Below, piece after piece: positions 59,030-64,000 of a stretch of 64,000 nt of DNA. Under the pieces are notes generated by a model that made no database searches, was not told the DNA's origin, and saw only the letters and a program-made list of their open reading frames with translations. Source of the stretch: Terriglobales bacterium (lineage in GTDB: Bacteria > Acidobacteriota > Terriglobia > Terriglobales > Acidobacteriaceae); assembly GCA_016185365.1 (NCBI GenBank), contig JACPNP010000017.1, forward strand, positions 1-64,000, read 5' to 3'. Each line of letters opens with the position of its first letter. Position 1 is the first letter of the stretch. The position numbers and the translations under genes were made by a program.

Positions 59030-60434
59030 TGATCAATTCCCACGCCGCCCCTACATGTTCCCGCTCCGTCTGCGCCTGTCCCACGCAGAGCCGCAATGTG
59101 AATTTGCCATTCAATTTGGTGTGGGAGAGGTAGATCTTGCCACTCTGATTCAAGCGTTCCATCAATGCTTGATTCTCCTCGTCGCTGCCCTTCAACCGGA
59201 AGCACACCAGATTCAACGGCGCCGGCGCCATCACCTCGAACCGCTCGTCAGCCTTGACCCACTGCAGGAACTCCTGCGCCAGCTCTACATGGCGGCGGAT
59301 GTGATGCTGCAGCCCTTCCACCCCATAATGCCGCAGCAACAGCCACAGCTTCAGTGCGCGGAATCGCCGCCCTAATGGGATGTGCCAATCGCGGTAGTCG
59401 AACACCGCGCCTGCCATCGTGGCTTGGTTCTTCAGATACTCGGGCAGCACGCTAAGCGTCTCGATCAGCATCTTGCGATCAGCCACGTAGAACACGCTGC
59501 AATCAAAATTCGTGAACATCCATTTGTGCGGATTGAAGACATAACTGTCCGCCTGCTCCACGCCTTTCTGGGTCCATCGCAGTTCCGGACAGAGTGCGGC
59601 CGTGCCCGCCATGGCGGAATCCACGTGGAACCAAAGCCCGTGTTTCCGTGCGATCCCTCCGATCGCGCCCAGCGGATCGAGCGCATTCGACGACGTCGTT
59701 CCCACCGTCGCCATCACCAAGAACGGCTTCTTCCCCGCTCGTCGGTCCGCCTCGACCATCCGCTCCAGTGCTTCCGGACGCATGGCGAACGCCTCATCCA
59801 CATCCACCAGCCTCAGATTTTTCTTTCCGATCCCGGCGATCTTCACCGCTTTCTCAAGCGACGAGTGTGCGTGGCATGACGTATAGGCCACCAGTGTTCC
59901 GTCGCAACCAACTTCATTACTCGCGAAGTTTGTCGCCCGTTCCCGCGCCGCCAACAGCGCACACAGCGTAGCGCTTGAGGCGGTGTCCTGGATCACGCCT
60001 CCGCCGCTCCCGCTGGACAGGAAAGTCGATGGAAGCCCGAGCATCTCCACCAGCCAATCCAGGACTCGCGTTTCCAGTTCCGTGCATGCCGGGCTGGTGG
60101 CCCACAACATCCCCTGCACTCCGATACCGGATGATAAGAGGTCCCCGAGGATCGACGGGCCCGAATTATTGCTGGGAAAATACGCGTAGAAATTCGGCGA
60201 CTGCCAGTGCGTGATGCCCGGCATGACCTTCTCGTCCAGGTCGCGCAGCACTTGCTCGAAGGGCTCGCCTCTCTGTGGAGGATGCTCCGGAAACGCGGCG
60301 TACACTTCACCCGGCTCTATTTGCGACAAGACCGGGAACTTCGACACGTTCTCCTGGTAGCGCGCGATCCATTCCACCACGGCTTCCGCGTTTTTCCGGA
60401 ACTCATCCGGGGACATATGGAATGACTTATTCAT
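58998..60434 (-). CDS. PLP-dependent aromatic amino acid decarboxylase-like protein
   Basis: 478 residues from the ATG at 60434. SGSGGGVIQDTASSATLCALLAAR, HVDSAMAGTAALCPE and FNPHKWMFTNFDCS with the PLP Lys304 are typical of aromatic-L-amino-acid/tryptophan decarboxylases. Thus it could make tryptamine, tyramine or phenethylamine. The last residues are encoded within a tandem repeat array. Upstream ATGs at 60485 and 60467 give a non-homologous extension. Confidence 0.88.
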   Translation of the reverse strand: MNKSFHMSPDEFRKNAEAVVEWIARYQENVSKFPVLSQIEPGEVYAAFPEHPPQRGEPFEQVLRDLDEKVMPGITHWQSPNFYAYFPSNNSGPSILGDLLSSGIGVQGMLWATSPACTELETRVLDWLVEMLGLPSTFLSSGSGGGVIQDTASSATLCALLAARERATNFASNEVGCDGTLVAYTSCHAHSSLEKAVKIAGIGKKNLRLVDVDEAFAMRPEALERMVEADRRAGKKPFLVMATVGTTSSNALDPLGAIGGIARKHGLWFHVDSAMAGTAALCPELRWTQKGVEQADSYVFNPHKWMFTNFDCSVFYVADRKMLIETLSVLPEYLKNQATMAGAVFDYRDWHIPLGRRFRALKLWLLLRHYGVEGLQHHIRRHVELAQEFLQWVKADERFEVMAPAPLNLVCFRLKGSDEENQALMERLNQSGKIYLSHTKLNGKFTLRLCVGQAQTEREHVGAAWELIRSESGNRVIE

Positions 60435-60485
60435 AATATTCCGTGTGTCTGGATACAGGCCTGTCATGTGAATCGCTCCGCCCAC

Positions 60486-60558
60486 CGTAGCGCTGGCGCC
60501 TGCCCTGAGCGCAGTCGAATGGGTCTCGCCGGCTGTGGCGGCGGCATTTTGCCGCCGC
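60486..60558. repeat. Repeat family B copy with a nested third repeat (B2)
   Basis: Shares GTAGCG, CGCCGGCTGTGGCG and a GCGGCGGCATTTTGCCGCCGC-type hairpin with B1. The first hairpin is split by about 25 bp containing CCCTGAGCGCAGTCGAA (60503-60519), itself a widespread bacterial repeat motif. Confidence 0.7.
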
Positions 60559-60570
60559 CCCCGGCCAAAA

Positions 60571-60963
60571 TCATCCTACCCGCTGCGCAAACATGACCAA
60601 CCAGCCGTCCGGATCTGTGATCGTGAATTCGCGCATCCCGTAGAACTGGGTCTTCAACGGCGCCACGATCCTCACGCCCTTCGCGGCCAGCCGATCATGC
60701 AGCGCCTCCACCCCTTCGGTCTCGATGTACAGGGTCATGGTGCCGCCGATCGGCTTTCCCGCCAAAGTCGGCATGTCTTCCGCAACCGCTTTCTGGTCAT
60801 TGAAGAATATCTCGACCATGCCTTTTGTCACCGACCCGAACACATACGGCGCTTCGTCCGGGACCGTGAACCCTGGGTCAAAGCCGAGCACATCGCGGTA
60901 GAACGCAAGGCTGCGAGCTACATCGGATACAACAAGATTGGGCGTACACTTCAAGTGATTCAT
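60571..60963 (-). CDS. VOC (glyoxalase/bleomycin resistance-like) protein
   Basis: 130 residues in two beta-alpha-beta-beta-beta units. CTPNLVVSDVARSLAFYRDVLGF and FTITDPDGWLVMFAQ are VOC hallmarks. The metal ligands are incomplete, as in many stand-alone family members, so the function is unknown. GAGGAGA lies 5 nt before the ATG at 60963. Confidence 0.87.
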   Translation of the reverse strand: MNHLKCTPNLVVSDVARSLAFYRDVLGFDPGFTVPDEAPYVFGSVTKGMVEIFFNDQKAVAEDMPTLAGKPIGGTMTLYIETEGVEALHDRLAAKGVRIVAPLKTQFYGMREFTITDPDGWLVMFAQRVG

Positions 60964-61182
60964 GATGGTCTCCTCATGGGTTATGAGGCGGGATGGCGTC
61001 CAGACCGTTGACGGGAGGCCAGCACACCCCGGTTGCGTGTGCTCGCATCTCCTCCATCCACGGTCCCTGCGAGGAGGAACGTAGGTAGGATCTCTGATTG
61101 ACTCCGGCGAGACCCGCGAGGTACGCGCAAATATTACCATAGCTTCCGCTTTCCGCACCTCGCCTAGTACACTTTCCGCGCC

Positions 61183-63162
61183 ATGAGAATCCTGCTCTCG
61201 CTGCTTCTGCTTGCATCCCCGCTCTTCTCTCAATCCCCCACCTATGACCTGTTGATCCGCAATGGCCGGGTCGTCGACGGTTCCGGCAATCCCTGGGTCT
61301 ATGCCGATATCGGCATCACCGCTGACCGCATCGTCTTCCTCGGTAAAGTGGACAAAGATGTTACCGTCAGGCGGGTCATTGACGCCAAGGGGCTGGTGGT
61401 CGCGCCCGGGTTCATTGACATGCTCGGCCAGTCCGAGACCAGCGTCCTCATCGACAAGCAGGCGATGAGCAAGATCACTCAGGGCATCACCACGGAGATC
61501 ACCGGCGAAGGCGGATCGATCGCACCGCTCAATCAGCGCCTGATCGACGAAGCCAAGCCCTGGACCGACCATTACAGACTCACACTGGACTGGACCTCGC
61601 TGGACGATTATTTCCGCCGGCTGGCGAAGCAAGGTTCTGCGGTCAACATGGCGACGTATGTCGGCGCCACCCAGATCCGCCAGGTCGTGATCGGCGACGA
61701 TGACCGCGCCCCCACGCCTGAGGAACTAAAGGTCATGGAGCAGATGGTCAGTGACGCCATGGATGACGGCGCGCTCGGTCTCTCCACCTCGCTCATCTAT
61801 GCGCCGGCGTTCTACGCCAAGACCGACGAACTCATCGCCCTGGCCCGCGTCGCTGGTCTGCGTGGAGGCGCCTACGCCACGCACATGCGCAATGAAAGTG
61901 ACCGCATCTGGCAGGCCCTTGACGAAGCCATCCGCATCGGACGTGAGGCCCGGATCCCCGTCGAGATCTTCCACATCAAAATGGCCGGGAAGCAAAACTG
62001 GGGCAAGATGCGTGACGTGGTCGCCAAGATCGAGAGGGCCCGCGCCGAGGGCCTCGACATCACCGCCGACCAGTACCCCTACCTGGCCGGCGCGACCTCT
62101 CTGGGCGCCTCAGTCCCACCGAAATATCACGATGGCGGCACCGAAAAATTTCTCGCCCGTCTCGCCGACCCCGCGCAACGAGTAGCGATGCAGGCCGACC
62201 TCGAGAAGACCGGCGATACCGACTTCGAGAAACTCTGGCGCGGCTCCGGCGGAGGCGACGGCGTCCTCATCCTTTCCGTCCTCCAACCGGAGCTGAAGCA
62301 GTACGAGGGCAAGACCATGACGCAGGCCGCCGCCATGATGGGCAAAGACGTTTACTCCGCGCTCTTTGACCTGCTCATCGCCAGTAAGGACAACATCGGC
62401 GCCGCTTATTTCCTGATGAATGAAGACGACATGCGTTACGCCCTGCAACAACCTTGGGTCGGGGTCGGCACCGATCACGGCGCGGTAAGTACGACCGGCC
62501 CGCTGGCCGAAGGCCGGGCTCATCCTCGGGGCTACGGCTCGTTCCCAAGGATCCTCGGTAAGTATGTGAGGGAAGAAAAAGTCCTGCGCCTGGAAGAGGC
62601 CATCCGTAAGATGACCTCTCTCGCCGCCCAGCGCGTGAAGCTGGAGAATCGCGGATTGCTCCGCCAGGATTACTTCGCGGACATCACCATCTTTGACCCG
62701 GACACGGTGATCGACGTCGCCACCTTTGAGGACCCCAACCGGCCATCAAAAGGGATCGAGTACGTGATCGTGAACGGCGTGCTTGAGATCGCGGCAGGCA
62801 AGATCACGGGTGATGTCGGCGGACGCCCGCTCCGCGGTCCGGGCTGGATCAACCGTGGGGTCACACCCGATGGCATGCGACCAAAAGGCAAGTTGCAAGG
62901 CGTGGTCTCCACTGAGGATGGTTGGGCCCTCCCCCGCACCAAGGTGACTCTGTATGACGCCGCAGGCAAACAGCTTGCTGAAGTCACCAACAAGCGCGAT
63001 GGTCGCTACGAAATGATCTGGGAATCGCCTTGCAAGGGCTGCCGCATCATCGCGACCCGTCTTGGATTCAAGACCGTTGAGAAAAAGGTGGATTACAACG
63101 GGGCCAATCCTCTTTGGTTCAACTTCACCCTGCCACCTGTCCCGAAGGCAAAGAAACAATGA
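61183..63162 (+). CDS. Secreted D-aminoacylase-like amidohydrolase with a C-terminal beta domain
   Basis: 659 residues. A signal peptide (1-17) and the amidohydrolase N-terminus YDLLIRNGRVVDGSGNPW are followed by the barrel core with YATHMRNE and EIFHIKMAG (metal His residues) and VGTDHGAV (catalytic Asp). Where family members have an HxH or HxD metal pair after APGFID, this protein has MLGQSE (80-85). The last 85 residues (KLQGVVSTEDGWALPRTKVTLYDAAG) form a carboxypeptidase-regulatory-like beta domain. It probably hydrolyses N-acyl D-amino acids or dipeptides outside the cytoplasm. Confidence 0.85.
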   Translation: MRILLSLLLLASPLFSQSPTYDLLIRNGRVVDGSGNPWVYADIGITADRIVFLGKVDKDVTVRRVIDAKGLVVAPGFIDMLGQSETSVLIDKQAMSKITQGITTEITGEGGSIAPLNQRLIDEAKPWTDHYRLTLDWTSLDDYFRRLAKQGSAVNMATYVGATQIRQVVIGDDDRAPTPEELKVMEQMVSDAMDDGALGLSTSLIYAPAFYAKTDELIALARVAGLRGGAYATHMRNESDRIWQALDEAIRIGREARIPVEIFHIKMAGKQNWGKMRDVVAKIERARAEGLDITADQYPYLAGATSLGASVPPKYHDGGTEKFLARLADPAQRVAMQADLEKTGDTDFEKLWRGSGGGDGVLILSVLQPELKQYEGKTMTQAAAMMGKDVYSALFDLLIASKDNIGAAYFLMNEDDMRYALQQPWVGVGTDHGAVSTTGPLAEGRAHPRGYGSFPRILGKYVREEKVLRLEEAIRKMTSLAAQRVKLENRGLLRQDYFADITIFDPDTVIDVATFEDPNRPSKGIEYVIVNGVLEIAAGKITGDVGGRPLRGPGWINRGVTPDGMRPKGKLQGVVSTEDGWALPRTKVTLYDAAGKQLAEVTNKRDGRYEMIWESPCKGCRIIATRLGFKTVEKKVDYNGANPLWFNFTLPPVPKAKKQ

Positions 63163-63227
63163 TTCTCAGCATGCACACGCTACTTCCTTTTTCGCTAATC
63201 ACTACCCACTAATCACTAGCCACAGCC

Positions 63228-63827
63228 TTACGTGATCCCCAGCCGCCACAGCGTCAGGCTCAGGACCTCGCGCAGATAGTACGCGGCCTTCTGGCGCTGC
63301 GAGAGTGGTTTCGCCAATGGCCTGGGAGAGGCGAAGCACTCGATCCCCTGTCCGGACATCATCCTTTTGATGCGGTACATGTGGTAGGCATCGCTGACCG
63401 CAAGACAGTTGGTCAAGCCATTGGCGCGCATGATGCCGGCCACCCGCCGCGCCGAGTCTTGCGTGTCCTCGCTCTGGGTCTCCGCGATGACCATGTCCTG
63501 CGGCACACCTTTCGCGATGAGATAATCCCGTCCCACACTGCCTTCGGCGAATTTCACGTCCTCGCCATGACCGCCGGTCGCGATGATGTGTTTTGCGAGA
63601 CCGTGCTGGTACAGATCCAGGGCGTGGTCGAGCCGCGCACGGTACACAGGGGAGGGTTTGCCCGCATACTCCGCCGCGCCGAACACCACGATCACATCCG
63701 CGGTCCGTGTCTCATCCAGGCCGGCTTGCCGCGCGACCCGGTAATAGTTGATGCCTGCATAGGCGAGGAGGGCACAGAGCGCACCCAGTATGAGGATCCT
63801 GGATCTGCGGGAAGGACGGCCCGGCAT
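63228..63827 (-). CDS. YdcF/SanA-family (DUF218) membrane protein
   Basis: 199 residues. One N-terminal membrane helix (about 9-28) precedes a DUF218 domain with VIVVFGAAEYAGKPSPVYRARLDHAL, ATGGHGED and SDAYHMYRIKRMM. SanA/YdcF proteins are linked to envelope barrier function; the biochemical activity is unclear. The start overlaps the upstream tsaC stop (TGATG). Confidence 0.87.
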   Translation of the reverse strand: MPGRPSRRSRILILGALCALLAYAGINYYRVARQAGLDETRTADVIVVFGAAEYAGKPSPVYRARLDHALDLYQHGLAKHIIATGGHGEDVKFAEGSVGRDYLIAKGVPQDMVIAETQSEDTQDSARRVAGIMRANGLTNCLAVSDAYHMYRIKRMMSGQGIECFASPRPLAKPLSQRQKAAYYLREVLSLTLWRLGIT

Positions 63828-64000
63828 CAGCCCAGGACTTCCGTGATGGCGTCGATGGAGATGGCGCCTTCACGGAGGATGCGCCACCCATGTTCCGCGT
63901 CCGTCAGGTCGACGATGGTGGAGGCTACGCTGCGCGGCGTCGGCCCCCCGTCCACGATGAGCTGGATCTGGTCGCCTAGCTGCAAGCGCACATTCTCCGC
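63827..64000 (-). CDS. L-threonylcarbamoyladenylate synthase (Sua5/YrdC/TsaC), C-terminal end
   Basis: The last 57 residues of a YrdC-like protein, cut by the window end. IQLIVDGGPTPRSVASTIVDLTD and WRILREGAIS match the end of the YrdC domain, which makes threonylcarbamoyl-AMP for the t6A modification of tRNA. It is coupled to the YdcF gene by a one-base overlap. Confidence 0.85.
   Translation of the reverse strand, partial: AENVRLQLGDQIQLIVDGGPTPRSVASTIVDLTDAEHGWRILREGAISIDAITEVLG

Overview
The window is a GC-rich, gene-dense bacterial chromosome segment with a Gram-negative envelope (a complete Tol-Pal block, RlpA, Lgt, lipobox and signal peptides). Several traits point to Acidobacteriota, probably Terriglobia or a relative: a Pal lipoprotein with an Ig-like insert, a korAB pair with a fused gamma-alpha subunit, a DUF1844 protein, secreted DUF1028 and M19 proteins, palindromic TGTCATTCCGAG repeats, and mostly housekeeping content. 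The phylum call is an inference from gene content. No rRNA, CRISPR array, classical insertion sequence or prophage was seen.

Layout. 0-8.6 kb: recN (cut by the window edge), a hybrid sensor kinase, then tolQ-tolR-tolA-tolB-pal-cpoB, with tolB broken by an apparent 1-nt frameshift. 8.6-16.3 kb: a small ferredoxin, korA-korB, a TfoX-like protein, a DapA-family aldolase, a DUF1028 protein and an M19 peptidase homologue. 16.3-22.5 kb: carB, a small GIY-YIG gene framed by inverted palindromic repeats, carA and a LeuB-family dehydrogenase. 22.5-27.1 kb: ygfZ, a DUF1844 protein, a PhnP-like hydrolase, ribF and an MFS carrier. 27.1-30.2 kb: a minus-strand run CDF transporter > OsmC > a probable selenocysteine glutaredoxin > EamA permease. 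30.3-41.3 kb: a SurA-like chaperone, an SDR, ubiE, aroB, nadB, an Lgt-methyltransferase fusion, MFS, P450, yjbQ and thiD. 41.4-49 kb: rlpA, pyrF, a zinc-ribbon protein, then a cell-wall recycling block (NamZ fusion, serine hydrolase, murQ, murA). 49-64 kb: an EamA permease, rpsO-pnp, lysS, a PLP decarboxylase, tRNA-Lys, a YpdA-like reductase, aspA, a second PLP decarboxylase, a VOC protein, a secreted amidohydrolase, a YdcF protein and the end of tsaC/sua5.

How the genes work together. Tol-Pal, RlpA, Lgt, SurA-like and MurA build and maintain the envelope. NamZ, the serine hydrolase and MurQ form a coherent MurNAc salvage route beside MurA. CarA/CarB with PyrF serve pyrimidine synthesis. NadB and AspA both act on aspartate. 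ThiD and YjbQ serve thiamin. The CDF-OsmC-glutaredoxin group looks like a metal and redox stress operon.

Main findings. (1) A GIY-YIG nuclease gene between carA and carB lies exactly between inverted copies of a palindromic element; the same element sits in frame inside carB and twice elsewhere, which suggests a nuclease-linked mobile palindromic repeat system. (2) A glutaredoxin whose first active-site Cys codon is an in-frame UGA followed by stem-loops, i.e. a likely selenoprotein that routine annotation would miss. (3) Unusual domain fusions (Lgt-methyltransferase, beta-lactamase-like-NamZ), a frameshifted tolB, and two secreted hydrolases lacking textbook metal ligands.
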